A stretch of 64,000 bases of DNA from positions 76,958 through 140,957 of the forward strand of contig CBFDBU010000008.1 of NCBI GenBank assembly GCA_965603125.1, in the 5' to 3' direction. The notes beneath the pieces were generated by a model. It saw only the letters and a list, made by a program, of their open reading frames with translations. It did no database searches and was not told the origin of the DNA. The stretch comes from JAJRTA01 sp965603125. Its GTDB lineage: Bacteria > Zixibacteria > MSB-5A5 > GN15 > FEB-12. The translations under genes and the position numbers were made by a program. Below are positions 8,223 through 15,744 of this stretch, piece after piece; position 1 is the first letter of the stretch, and each line of letters begins with the position of its first letter.

Positions 8223-10445
8223 ATGCGTGACACGGTTTTCAAGCGTACTATTCTTGCCATACTGATCCTTGCGACCTTATGGCGGATCGGGTTTCTGACT
8301 ACCGGCCGGGTGCTCCCGGTCATGTGGGACGCCAGTCGCTACGCCAGTGCGGGGGTAGCCCTGTTATCTTACGTGGACGACTCCGGGCCACAGCAGGAAA
8401 CCAACGAAGACCTGGACCGGGAAGCGTTCGCCTACTACTACGACAAGTACGTCCAGGGCGAACAGATCGACTGGCTGTTCTATGCGCCGCACACTCTGAC
8501 CCAGGCGCGTGAGGACCTTTTCCTGAGCGGTCCGCTCTACCCGCTTCTGCTGGCGGCGGTTTTCTATCTCGCACCCGCAGCGGATTTCACCTGCGCCCGT
8601 CTGGTGGGGATCGCGCTGGATATTATCGCCTGCCTCCTTTTGATGCTGATTGCCGTCCGTCTCGTGGGTCGCAAGGCGGCGCTGCTGGCGGGTGCCGTCT
8701 ACGCCGTCTACTTTCCCTTCACGCTGGCGTCGACCACGCTGTTGATGGAGACCTCCACCGTTTTTTTCATCCTGCTCGCGATTTACGCCATGATCCGCGG
8801 TGTCGAGACCGACCAGCGTGTCTTCTTCGTTGCGGCCGGGATTATCAGCGGACTGTTGGTGCTGCACAAGCCCACGGCGATGTTCCTCGGCCTTCCTCTT
8901 GTCGTCGGACTGTACCTGTACACGCGGCGGTCGTGGGATGGGCGGAAGTTCCTGTGGCGGCTGGCGCAGGTAGCGCTGCCGGCTTTAGTTGTTTTTGCGG
9001 TCTGGCTGGGTATTTCGTCGGCAAAGTATGGTCAACCGGCGCTTCGCGATCCTGCCTACGCCGGGGTCAATCTGAGACAGTCGTCCTCGATCAGGTTCGA
9101 GGGTTACGATCTCGACCAGGTCGAGCCCACGTTCTCTGAAAGAAAGGTGTACGGCGATTTCTTCGGCCAACTGCCCGGTTACCTGGGCCTTTTCGCCAAG
9201 AAGTTCGAGCGCCTCTGGAGCCGCCCCTACAACGATTTCAAGAGAACCTTCGTCCTGCCCTACGTGGTTGATGAGCGACTGCACGTAATAGTAGTATCGC
9301 TGGGGTTGGTAGGGCTCCTCTTCATGGTAGCGAAAAACCTGTCACTGGCCGCCTGGCCGTTGCTCATTACTGCCTACTATATATCGCTTCACCTCGTGTT
9401 TCATTCGATCAATCGGTACGCGTTCGCGGCCATACCGCTGCTGATAATCTGCGGCGCCGGTTTGGTGACGGCGCTGGCGGACAGGTACGCGGCTTCCGGG
9501 TCGGCGGCAAGACGAATTCTGCCGGTCGCTGCCGGCCTGCTTCTTATCGGCTGGCTGATCGAGGCGCACTGGTTGAGTGCCATATTTGGCTGTGAACTGT
9601 CTTTGACTATGGTCGTGACAGTCATAATTCTCAAAGCGCTGTTGTGGCTGGCGGCGGTGACTCTCCTGGTGAGGGAGTTGTGGGGCGGCAGGTGGCGAGC
9701 GCGTCATCTGTGGGTGGGGCTGGCGGCGAGCCTGATCTTTACCCTGACGACTGCCACGCCGCTTCTTTTCCGCAACGGCTGGGCGGAGTTCTCGTGCCGT
9801 CTGGATGATCCGAAGATGAAGGCCGGGACCCGGCTCTATGTCTCGCGAATGGGGCCGCTTGATGAGGGCGATCTCCTGGCTCTCATGATAGATCTCAATG
9901 CTCCCTCGGAGCGCAAGAACAGTTTCTCCCTGTTTGTCGGGGACAGAGAGCAGCGGTACGTGGTCGGCCGGGAGCCGCTGGCTCGGTACTTCTATCCCAA
10001 GCCGACATACGATGAGTACGCCCGACTTGAAGGGCAGGGCATTGAGCACTTTCGCCAGTATGCCGTCGTGCCGGTGGAGGCCGGTCGGATCCGGCGTCTT
10101 CTGGAGAGGGACGGCTTCCTGGACGTATCCGTGGCCATCAACGACGGTATGCAGGAAGCGGACAATTACATCACGCTCCACGGCAGCTACGCCACGGGAA
10201 ACGCCGATGTTCTGATGCCGTCGCACCACTATACCTCCGTGGAGCGGTATGTGCATCGTGACGACCCCCGAATCAGGCTCCCTGTGAAACTTGTGTCCGA
10301 CTCGGCCATTTCTTACTATATTACCCGTAATGACAGTATCGTTATCGCCGGACAGGATCTGTCTCCCGCGGCCGGTAAGCAGACGGGGAGATACAATATG
10401 TACCTGGCTCTTTTCCGGCACGAGGGCGGGTTTCTTGTGTATTAG
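8223..10445 (+). CDS. PMT/ArnT-type membrane glycosyltransferase (GT-C)
   Basis: About 740 residues. The N-terminal ~530 residues have a large first periplasmic loop followed by about a dozen hydrophobic segments, and the block LLAGAVYAVYFPFTLASTTL with LMETSTVFF is typical of PMT_2/dolichyl-phosphate-mannose-type transferases. The C-terminal ~210 residues are soluble and I do not recognise them. ATG at 8223 is preferred over a TTG at 8202; neither has a strong ribosome-binding site. It stands 88 bases after the flippase-like gene and before a hairpin cluster, so it probably ends the envelope-glycan unit. Confidence 0.78.
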   Translation: MRDTVFKRTILAILILATLWRIGFLTTGRVLPVMWDASRYASAGVALLSYVDDSGPQQETNEDLDREAFAYYYDKYVQGEQIDWLFYAPHTLTQAREDLFLSGPLYPLLLAAVFYLAPAADFTCARLVGIALDIIACLLLMLIAVRLVGRKAALLAGAVYAVYFPFTLASTTLLMETSTVFFILLAIYAMIRGVETDQRVFFVAAGIISGLLVLHKPTAMFLGLPLVVGLYLYTRRSWDGRKFLWRLAQVALPALVVFAVWLGISSAKYGQPALRDPAYAGVNLRQSSSIRFEGYDLDQVEPTFSERKVYGDFFGQLPGYLGLFAKKFERLWSRPYNDFKRTFVLPYVVDERLHVIVVSLGLVGLLFMVAKNLSLAAWPLLITAYYISLHLVFHSINRYAFAAIPLLIICGAGLVTALADRYAASGSAARRILPVAAGLLLIGWLIEAHWLSAIFGCELSLTMVVTVIILKALLWLAAVTLLVRELWGGRWRARHLWVGLAASLIFTLTTATPLLFRNGWAEFSCRLDDPKMKAGTRLYVSRMGPLDEGDLLALMIDLNAPSERKNSFSLFVGDREQRYVVGREPLARYFYPKPTYDEYARLEGQGIEHFRQYAVVPVEAGRIRRLLERDGFLDVSVAINDGMQEADNYITLHGSYATGNADVLMPSHHYTSVERYVHRDDPRIRLPVKLVSDSAISYYITRNDSIVIAGQDLSPAAGKQTGRYNMYLALFRHEGGFLVY

Positions 10446-10495
10446 AGGAGGAAAGTGAAGGACAATGGCTAGCCGGTGCACGAGGGGAGGATGTC

Positions 10496-10675
10496 CCACA
10501 AGTCGGTAAGGGGCAGACCGGGGGTCTGCAGCCCACGGAATTCCCGTGAGCTCAGAGATTACCGTGCCTGGCAGACGCCCTCGTCTGCTGGGTAAGGGGT
10601 GGCAGCAGTTGTAGGTCGAGACCCCTGCGGTCTCGACAGATTCAGGTGTCAGAACCACAGGGGTTCTGACCTACA
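10496..10675. repeat. Cluster of short palindromes (REP/BIME-like)
   Basis: Four perfect hairpins in 180 non-coding bases: GCAGACC/GGTCTGC (10513-10529), GCAGACG/CGTCTGC (10571-10588), GTCGAGACC/GGTCTCGAC (10615-10637) and GTCAGAACC/GGTTCTGAC (10648-10670). The last two are variants of one unit with compensating changes, and their outer arms GTAGGTC and GACCTAC also pair. The first unit recurs with its flanks at about 29031-29083. No reading frame here looks coding. Confidence 0.8.
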
Positions 10676-10692
10676 GGATTGAAGGACTACTC

Positions 10693-11703
10693 ATGAATAT
10701 CGGGATAATCGGTTGCGGTTACTGGGGGCCGAATCTGGTACGGAACTTCAATGCTCTCGATGACGTCACCGTCGCGGCCGTAAGTGACGTGAGAAAGGAG
10801 CGGCTGGAATATATCGGCCGGCAGTTCCCGGCTGTTGGAGTGCTGACCACCGACGCCGGCGACATCCTTCGCTCACCGAATATAGACGCTGTGGTCATCG
10901 CCACGGCGGTGTCCAGTCATTTTCCGCTTGGCATGGAAGCCCTTTCCAACGGTAAACACCTGTTCATGGAGAAGCCGTTCACAGCCACGGTGGAGCAGGC
11001 CCGGCAGTTGATTGAACTGGCAGAGCGGAAAAACCTGCGTGTGATGGTCGACCATACCTTTGTCTACACCGGCGCGATCGAGACGATAAAACAATTCATC
11101 GATTCGGGGCAGTTAGGGGAGATGTATTATTTCGATTCGGTGCGGGTGAACCTCGGTCTCTTTCAGCACGATGTCAACGTTATCTGGGATCTGGCTCCGC
11201 ACGATGTTTCAATCATGGACTACCTGCTGGGGCGCGAGCCAAGAGCGATCGCGGCCACGGGCGTGGCCCATTTTGAGAGCGATATCGAGAACATCGCCTA
11301 CATCTCCACCTACTATGACAACAACCTGTTGGGGCACATCCACGTCAACTGGCTGGCGCCGGTGAAAGTGCGCAAGACGCTTATCTCGGGATCCAGGAAA
11401 ATGATCATCTATGACGACATGGAACCCTCCGAGAAAGTAAAGGTGTACGATCGCGGCGTTGAAGTTGTCCACGACCGCAACCAGATCTATGATATCCTGA
11501 TTCAGTACCGAACGGGAGACATGCTGGCGCCGAGGATCGACCTGACCGAGGCTCTCAAGAAGGTCACTCGCGAGTTCTATGACGCTGTTCATGAGAGCCG
11601 TCCGGCAAGAACCGACGGCCTTGCCGGTCTGCGGGTGGTAAGGATTCTGGAGGCGGCCAACCGGTCAATCAGAGACGGCGGCCGGGTCGTCAGGCTGGAT
11701 TGA
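10693..11703 (+). CDS. Gfo/Idh/MocA family NAD(P)-dependent sugar oxidoreductase
   Basis: A 336-residue enzyme with a Rossmann N terminus (IGIIGCGYWGPNLVRN), the EKP active-site motif in HLFMEKPFTA, and the family C-terminal alpha/beta domain with DLAPHDVSIMDYLLG. It ends two bases before a hexapeptide-repeat acetyltransferase. This pair matches the WbpB/WlbA plus WbpD/WlbB arrangement used to make 2,3-diacetamido-uronic acid nucleotides for surface polysaccharide. The aminotransferase (WbpE type) of that pathway is not in the window, so the substrate remains inferred. Confidence 0.85.
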   Translation: MNIGIIGCGYWGPNLVRNFNALDDVTVAAVSDVRKERLEYIGRQFPAVGVLTTDAGDILRSPNIDAVVIATAVSSHFPLGMEALSNGKHLFMEKPFTATVEQARQLIELAERKNLRVMVDHTFVYTGAIETIKQFIDSGQLGEMYYFDSVRVNLGLFQHDVNVIWDLAPHDVSIMDYLLGREPRAIAATGVAHFESDIENIAYISTYYDNNLLGHIHVNWLAPVKVRKTLISGSRKMIIYDDMEPSEKVKVYDRGVEVVHDRNQIYDILIQYRTGDMLAPRIDLTEALKKVTREFYDAVHESRPARTDGLAGLRVVRILEAANRSIRDGGRVVRLD

Positions 11704-11704
11704 T

Positions 11705-12310
11705 ATGGCAGGGAAAAGCTTCTTCGCGCATCCGACGGCTCTCGTTCACAGTGAGTATATCGGGACGGGGACCCGCATCTGGGCCTTCTGCAATGTTCAG
11801 GAGAAGGCAGTCATCGGCGCCAACTGCAATATAGGCGATCACTGCTTTATCGAGAATAATGTTCGCATAGGGGATCGCGTGACGGTCAAGAACGGTGTGT
11901 CGCTGTGGGACGGCGTGGTCGTGGAGGATGATGTGTTCATCGGGCCGAATGCCGTATTCACCAATGATATCTATCCCCGGAGCAGGGTTCACCACGATGA
12001 GCCTGATAGAACGCTTGTCGGGAGAGGCGCTACCATCGGCGCCAACGCCACCGTTGTGGCGGGGCACACTGTCGGGCGGTATGCTTTTATCGGAGCCGGG
12101 GCCGTGTTGACCGGAGACGCGCCTGATTATACACTATGGCTGGGTAATCCTGCCCGCCTGGCAGGCTATGTCTGCATGTGTGCCGAGCGGCTCGTCTTTG
12201 GCGAGAGTGTGGATACAACCGGTACCTCGACCGTCTGCGCATGCGGGCGAAAGTACCGGCTTGTCGACGGCGCTGTTGTGCCGGACCCCGATTCAGTACA
12301 GGGGGATTGA
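11705..12310 (+). CDS. Left-handed beta-helix N-acetyltransferase (WbpD/WlbB-like)
   Basis: About 200 residues made largely of hexapeptide repeats (I-G-x-N/D-x pattern, for example TRIWAFCNVQEKAVIGANCN and VEDDVFIGPNAVFTNDIYPR). The segment GRGATIGANATVVAGHTVG holds the likely acetyl-CoA-binding turns. The C terminus carries a cysteine-rich strip (CMCAER and CACGRKYRL), as in several sugar-nucleotide N-acetyltransferases. Directly downstream of the oxidoreductase and upstream of a GT2 enzyme, it fits acetylation of an amino-sugar nucleotide for a surface glycan. Confidence 0.85.
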   Translation: MAGKSFFAHPTALVHSEYIGTGTRIWAFCNVQEKAVIGANCNIGDHCFIENNVRIGDRVTVKNGVSLWDGVVVEDDVFIGPNAVFTNDIYPRSRVHHDEPDRTLVGRGATIGANATVVAGHTVGRYAFIGAGAVLTGDAPDYTLWLGNPARLAGYVCMCAERLVFGESVDTTGTSTVCACGRKYRLVDGAVVPDPDSVQGD

Positions 12311-13024
12311 TTGACCGGTAAGCTTCTCGTCACCGTTCTGACTTATAACGAGGGGGAGAAACTCAAGGCTCTCGTCGACCGGTTTTCGGATGCACAGAAT
12401 TACCAACTTCTGTTTGTCGATGACGGCTCCACCGATACCACAGCCACCTTCCTATATGACCAGGGGTACGAGGTCATCTGCCACGACCACAATCGAGGTG
12501 TGGGAGCAGGAATCAGAACGGCCGTCCACTGGGCTCGCTCGCGCGGTTTCGAAATCATTGTCATCATGGCTGGCAACGGCAAGATGCAACCGGAGGAAAT
12601 CCCCCGCCTGGTTCGGCCAATCGTGGAAAACCAAGCGGACTACGTGCAAGGTTCACGGTATCTCGAGGGCGCACGGTCGCCCAATCTGCCTCTTTTCAGG
12701 AAGATCATGATCCGGTTATTCACGACCATCGTGAATCTAGCCACGGGCTTCAAGGGAACCGACCTCACCTGCGGTTTTCGGGCCTATCGGCTCGACCTTT
12801 TCGACCATAGCGACATAGATATAGACCAGGATTGGCTGGATCGCTATGAAATGGAGTATTACATACACTACAAGGCGCTCAAACACCGGTTTCGAGTGGT
12901 CGAGGCCGCCGTGTCGATGGTCTATCCATCTGAAGGCAAAGACTACTCCAAGATAAAGCCGTTTGTGGGCTGGTGGTCGATGATCCGGCCGTGGGTGTTT
13001 CTGCTGCTTCGCTTGAGGAAGTAG
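12311..13024 (+). CDS. GT2 family glycosyltransferase (dolichol-phosphate mannosyltransferase-like)
   Basis: A 237-residue inverting GT-A enzyme: LLVTVLTYNEGE at the N terminus, the nucleotide-binding DDGSTDTTATFL, and GSRYLEGARSPNLP near residue 120. The usual metal-binding DxD region reads MAGNGKMQP, so the first Asp is replaced by Gly-Asn. The start is TTG directly after the acetyltransferase stop, behind a G-rich ribosome-binding site. There is no C-terminal membrane hairpin, so it is soluble or peripheral. It ends the sugar-nucleotide unit. Confidence 0.85.
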   Translation: MTGKLLVTVLTYNEGEKLKALVDRFSDAQNYQLLFVDDGSTDTTATFLYDQGYEVICHDHNRGVGAGIRTAVHWARSRGFEIIVIMAGNGKMQPEEIPRLVRPIVENQADYVQGSRYLEGARSPNLPLFRKIMIRLFTTIVNLATGFKGTDLTCGFRAYRLDLFDHSDIDIDQDWLDRYEMEYYIHYKALKHRFRVVEAAVSMVYPSEGKDYSKIKPFVGWWSMIRPWVFLLLRLRK

Positions 13025-13050
13025 AGCCACGACCCCTGGTCACGCCCGCA

Positions 13051-13069
13051 GCCTGCCTGCGGGTGCCGA
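13051..13069 (+). other. Hairpin downstream of the GT2 gene
   Basis: CCCGCAG and CTGCGGG form a 7-bp stem around CCTGC, about 27 bases after the GT2 stop. It has no T tract, so it may protect an mRNA end rather than terminate. Confidence 0.4.
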
Positions 13070-13114
13070 AATTTCACGCTCGCGCTTAAGCGAATCCCAC
13101 CGAGAAATTCAAAC

Positions 13115-13143
13115 TTGACACTATAATCAGCGGTGGATATTGT
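13115..13143 (+). promoter_or_regulatory. Predicted promoter for the small membrane protein gene
   Basis: TTGACA at 13115-13120 and TATTGT at 13138-13143, 17 bases apart. A perfect TATAAT at 13122-13127 overlaps the spacer and could serve instead, though with a poor -35 box. With the first pair, transcription would start about three bases before the ATG at 13153. Confidence 0.45.
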
Positions 13144-13152
13144 AAATTTGTC

Positions 13153-13680
13153 ATGAAAAAAGCAATTGTCGCCATATGTCTTCTGATTATCGTTGCCGGC
13201 GTCACCTATGTGAAGGTAGTGCGGGGAACGGCTCAGAGGCAGATTTCATGGGATGAGGGTAGGAAAGAAGCCACAGGGGAACTTCTTGCTTACCGGCAGG
13301 CGGTGGATTCACTTCAGTATCTTATTGAACAACAGGAGGTTGCCTTCCGCGATTCGCTCTCTCATCGGGATTCCACCTATCAAGCCGGCATTGACTCTCT
13401 GATGATAGTCCTGGACTCAATGTGGGCGCAGACCGACGGGGAGGTTGATTCCACCGAAGGGGAGTCGGGAACACCAACCGATGCTGAGATTGCTGATGAT
13501 GCCGTCCACAGGGAAATAATCGCATACTATGAGAAACTCTACCAGGAACTTCCCAATGACCTTTCCGTCTACGAGCGTAAAGTAGCGTTGCACGAGATCA
13601 GGTTGGAGACGGCGCAAAATTTCTCGATATCGCTCAACGAACTTAAAGCGCTACGTTCTCGATATGAACTAACCTATTGA
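13153..13680 (+). CDS. Hypothetical single-pass membrane protein with coiled coil
   Basis: A 175-residue protein not recognised as any family. It begins MKKAIVAICLLIIVAGVTYV, a single hydrophobic segment that anchors it or acts as a signal. The rest is charged and helix-prone, with a heptad-like stretch from about residue 35 to 90 and an acidic linker (GEVDSTEGESG). It has its own predicted promoter, no clear ribosome-binding site, and ends 17 bases before a stand-alone sigma region 4 protein. An anti-sigma-like or tethering role is a guess from that neighbour. Confidence 0.6.
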   Translation: MKKAIVAICLLIIVAGVTYVKVVRGTAQRQISWDEGRKEATGELLAYRQAVDSLQYLIEQQEVAFRDSLSHRDSTYQAGIDSLMIVLDSMWAQTDGEVDSTEGESGTPTDAEIADDAVHREIIAYYEKLYQELPNDLSVYERKVALHEIRLETAQNFSISLNELKALRSRYELTY

Positions 13681-13696
13681 GACAGTAAGTATTGGA

Positions 13697-14014
13697 ATGG
13701 CTTCCAAGAAAGAACACGATTTCGCTGAAGTTCTCGTGGACAAGCTGTTCCTGGAGTCATTTGCAAACGAGCAGTCTCCGTACTACAGCAGTGGAATGGA
13801 TGGTTCACAGGGGCCAGCGCTGGACAAGTTCCGAAGTCGACTCCGATGGCATGTGGACAACTCACTCTCGCGCCGTCAGAAACAGGTGATACGGCATTAC
13901 CTCAGCGGAAGGAAAGAGCGCGAAATCGCCTCCATTCTGGGGATAACTCAGCAGGTGGTCAATATCTATAAACACAGGGCTATCAGGAGATTACAGAAGA
14001 TAATGGTCTCTTAG
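13697..14014 (+). CDS. Small DNA-binding protein with sigma-70 region 4-type helix-turn-helix
   Basis: 105 residues. The C-terminal half reads LSRRQKQVIRHYLSGRKERE then IASILGITQQVVNIYKHRA, the tetrahelical pattern of sigma region 4 and related regulators. No region 2 is present, so it is not a complete sigma factor. The N-terminal 60 residues are not recognised. It follows the small membrane protein closely and is likely co-transcribed. A transcription regulator is supported; its target is unknown. Confidence 0.72.
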   Translation: MASKKEHDFAEVLVDKLFLESFANEQSPYYSSGMDGSQGPALDKFRSRLRWHVDNSLSRRQKQVIRHYLSGRKEREIASILGITQQVVNIYKHRAIRRLQKIMVS

Positions 14015-14107
14015 GTGTATGTCAAAAACCTACTATATAGAGAGCCGTTTTGCAGATAGATAACGGTGTAAGCGGTATTGTCAAAGCGGTCGGCGTTCAT
14101 GCCGTTT

Positions 14108-14190
14108 CTTAAAGGAGGTGATAGGCGTATAACTGAGCATCTCATGTTTCCTCACCGCCATGATAGTAGCGAGTACTGGTAAGCAGTACG
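14108..14190 (+). promoter_or_regulatory. Structured leader with an unattached extended Shine-Dalgarno sequence
   Basis: AAAGGAGGTGAT (about 14111-14122) matches 12 bases of the complement of a typical 16S rRNA 3' end, but no start codon lies 4-12 bases downstream. The next ATG is at 14144 and would encode only 12 residues. A hairpin follows (GTACTG, loop GTAAG, CAGTAC) at about 14174-14190. The 56-residue gene with its own ribosome-binding site begins 30 bases later. Confidence 0.45.
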
Positions 14191-14221
14191 TGAGGGGGGA
14201 AGACATGCGAGGAGATGCAAA

Positions 14222-14392
14222 ATGCCGAAGAGAAAAGGAAAACAGAAGTTCGCCAAGTTGGGTGAGAAGGACTGCTGGCATTTGTATGGACTGCAGGTGC
14301 TGACGCCAACCAAATTTACGCGCGTCGTGGAAAAGATCCTTCGGGGCCACTACGCGTTGATTAGTTCCCGATTCGAGGAGCGTGCCCAGTAG
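14222..14392 (+). CDS. Small basic protein of unknown function, 56 residues
   Basis: ATG at 14222 follows AGGAG (14210-14214) at the ideal spacing of seven bases, and the frame ends with TAG at 14390-14392. The product begins MPKRKGKQKFAKLGEKDCWH and ends SRFEERAQ; it is lysine/arginine-rich at the N terminus. I do not recognise it. Support comes from the strong ribosome-binding site and from the rho-independent terminator about 70 bases downstream, which together make a complete small transcription unit. It could bind nucleic acid because of its charge, but that is speculation. Confidence 0.55.
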   Translation: MPKRKGKQKFAKLGEKDCWHLYGLQVLTPTKFTRVVEKILRGHYALISSRFEERAQ

Positions 14393-14463
14393 ATCCATCC
14401 GGACTGATCTCGGTACGGATTGTTACCAGTTCCTTGAACCCTGTGGGCGAACCGAAAAATGAC

Positions 14464-14500
14464 GCGGGAGCCACTATGCGGTGGGTCCCGTTTTCTTTTT
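14464..14500 (+). terminator. Rho-independent terminator
   Basis: CGGGA-G-CCAC pairs with GTGG-GTCCCG around a short loop and is followed by TTTTCTTTTT at 14491-14500. It closes the unit containing the 56-residue gene. The 290 bases from here to the rhodanese gene hold no feature I can support. Confidence 0.75.
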
Positions 14501-14791
14501 GAGTGTTGCACGTTCATCTGTGCCCGGTTGAGGGTTACTTGATGCCCAAACCGCCCGATTCCCGCAAGAGCCGCTCGATTCCACTTGACAGCCGGTCTGC
14601 CTGACTTTTCATTCCGCCTCAACGGCCGCCGTACCAAGCCGGGGCCTGTTGCGAGGAAGCTCATACGAGTTGACGGCCCCGTGGGGGCAGCAACCGGTTT
14701 GGGCTTCACTCTAATAAGCAGTGGTGGTATTTTCGAGCAAACGGCAAGGTGCCTTGATGGTATAAGCGGTTAAGTGTTTAGACGGACATTC

Positions 14792-15310
14792 ATGGTATTC
14801 AAGCAGGCTGTACTTCTCGTGGTTGTGACCTCAGTGCTTGCCTTCGGGGTCAACCTGATTTCACCAAATGCGATTCCGTACATCGGCAACTACCGGTCTT
14901 TGTATACCGGTTCCGGCCCGATTGTCCCCCCTGAGGCTCAACTGGGTGATCCGCCTTTTATTGCAGTCGATGTCGCCGAATTGGATTTCAGTTCCGGTGA
15001 GGCTGTCTTTGTGGACTCCCGCGAACCCCACGAGTATGACTGCGGCACGATACCGGGAGCGATATGCATTCCCTTCGACTTCCTGCCCGAAGGTGACCTT
15101 GCCCCCTATTTTGATTCGGCGCTGGGTTATGTCAGCCGGGACAGTCGGATCGTGACGTTCTGTTCCGGGGAGGAATGTGACCTGTCGCTGCATCTGGCCA
15201 GGAACATGCAGGATGTGGGCTATACCAACGTGGTGATCTTTTTTGGAGGCTCACGGGAATGGGAGAAGTATGAACTCCCTGTTCAACGGAGAATACAGTG
15301 CGACGAGTAA
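14792..15310 (+). CDS. Membrane-anchored rhodanese-like protein
   Basis: About 172 residues. A hydrophobic N-terminal segment (VFKQAVLLVVVTSVLAFGVN) exports or anchors it. The rhodanese domain (about residues 60-165) shows AVFVDSREPHEYDCGTIPGA and the active-site loop FCSGEECDLS with the catalytic cysteine. Such domains bind sulfane sulfur or act in periplasmic redox or metal handling. ATG at 14792 is preferred over a GTG at 14774. It overlaps the following MauE-like gene by 13 bases, so the two likely act together in periplasmic sulfur or disulfide chemistry. Confidence 0.8.
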   Translation: MVFKQAVLLVVVTSVLAFGVNLISPNAIPYIGNYRSLYTGSGPIVPPEAQLGDPPFIAVDVAELDFSSGEAVFVDSREPHEYDCGTIPGAICIPFDFLPEGDLAPYFDSALGYVSRDSRIVTFCSGEECDLSLHLARNMQDVGYTNVVIFFGGSREWEKYELPVQRRIQCDE

Positions 15311-15744
15311 TCGATCACGATCTCATTACACTGGTTGTTCGTCTGGTGGTGGGCGTCACTTTCATCATTGCCTCCTATTACAAGATAGTCGAGCCGGCCT
15401 CTTTTGCCCGGTCAATCTGGTACTACCATATGGTGCCGGGGGTGCTTATCAACCTCATGTCCCTGTTCCTGCCGTGGCTGGAGTTGGTCTGCGGCATCTG
15501 CCTGGTTCTTGGCGTCTGCTACCGGGGAGCGGTTACGCTTGTCAACCTGATGGTCCTGGTGTTTCTTGTCGCCCTGTCTACAGCCATCGCCCGGGGGATC
15601 AACATAGACTGCGGTTGTTTCAAGGCGGCTCAGGTCTCAAGCGAATCGGCCTGGGAGGCGCTCTGGTTCGACCTGGGGCTGATTGTGCTTACTCTCCAAC
15701 TGCTGTTCAGCCGTTCCCGTCGATGGATGCTGACGCGGACGTGA
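15298..15744 (+). CDS. MauE/DoxX-like integral membrane protein
   Basis: 148 residues with four hydrophobic helices, starting LITLVVRLVVGVTFIIASYY. It contains the motif GINIDCGCF between helices 3 and 4, typical of MauE-type proteins that partner thiol-active periplasmic enzymes. GTG at 15298 lies inside the end of the rhodanese gene, giving coupled translation. The stop TGA (15742-15744) directly abuts the stop of pilQ on the other strand. Confidence 0.78.
   Translation: MRRVIDHDLITLVVRLVVGVTFIIASYYKIVEPASFARSIWYYHMVPGVLINLMSLFLPWLELVCGICLVLGVCYRGAVTLVNLMVLVFLVALSTAIARGINIDCGCFKAAQVSSESAWEALWFDLGLIVLTLQLLFSRSRRWMLTRT

Noticed and set aside
9342..10658. Long open frame (438 codons) on the minus strand
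   Set aside because: It lies opposite the PMT-type glycosyltransferase gene, has a His/Arg/Gln-rich composition, and shows no family motif; it is a shadow of the high-GC coding strand.
14585..14773. 62-codon open frame before the rhodanese gene
   Set aside because: No ribosome-binding site and no recognisable composition.
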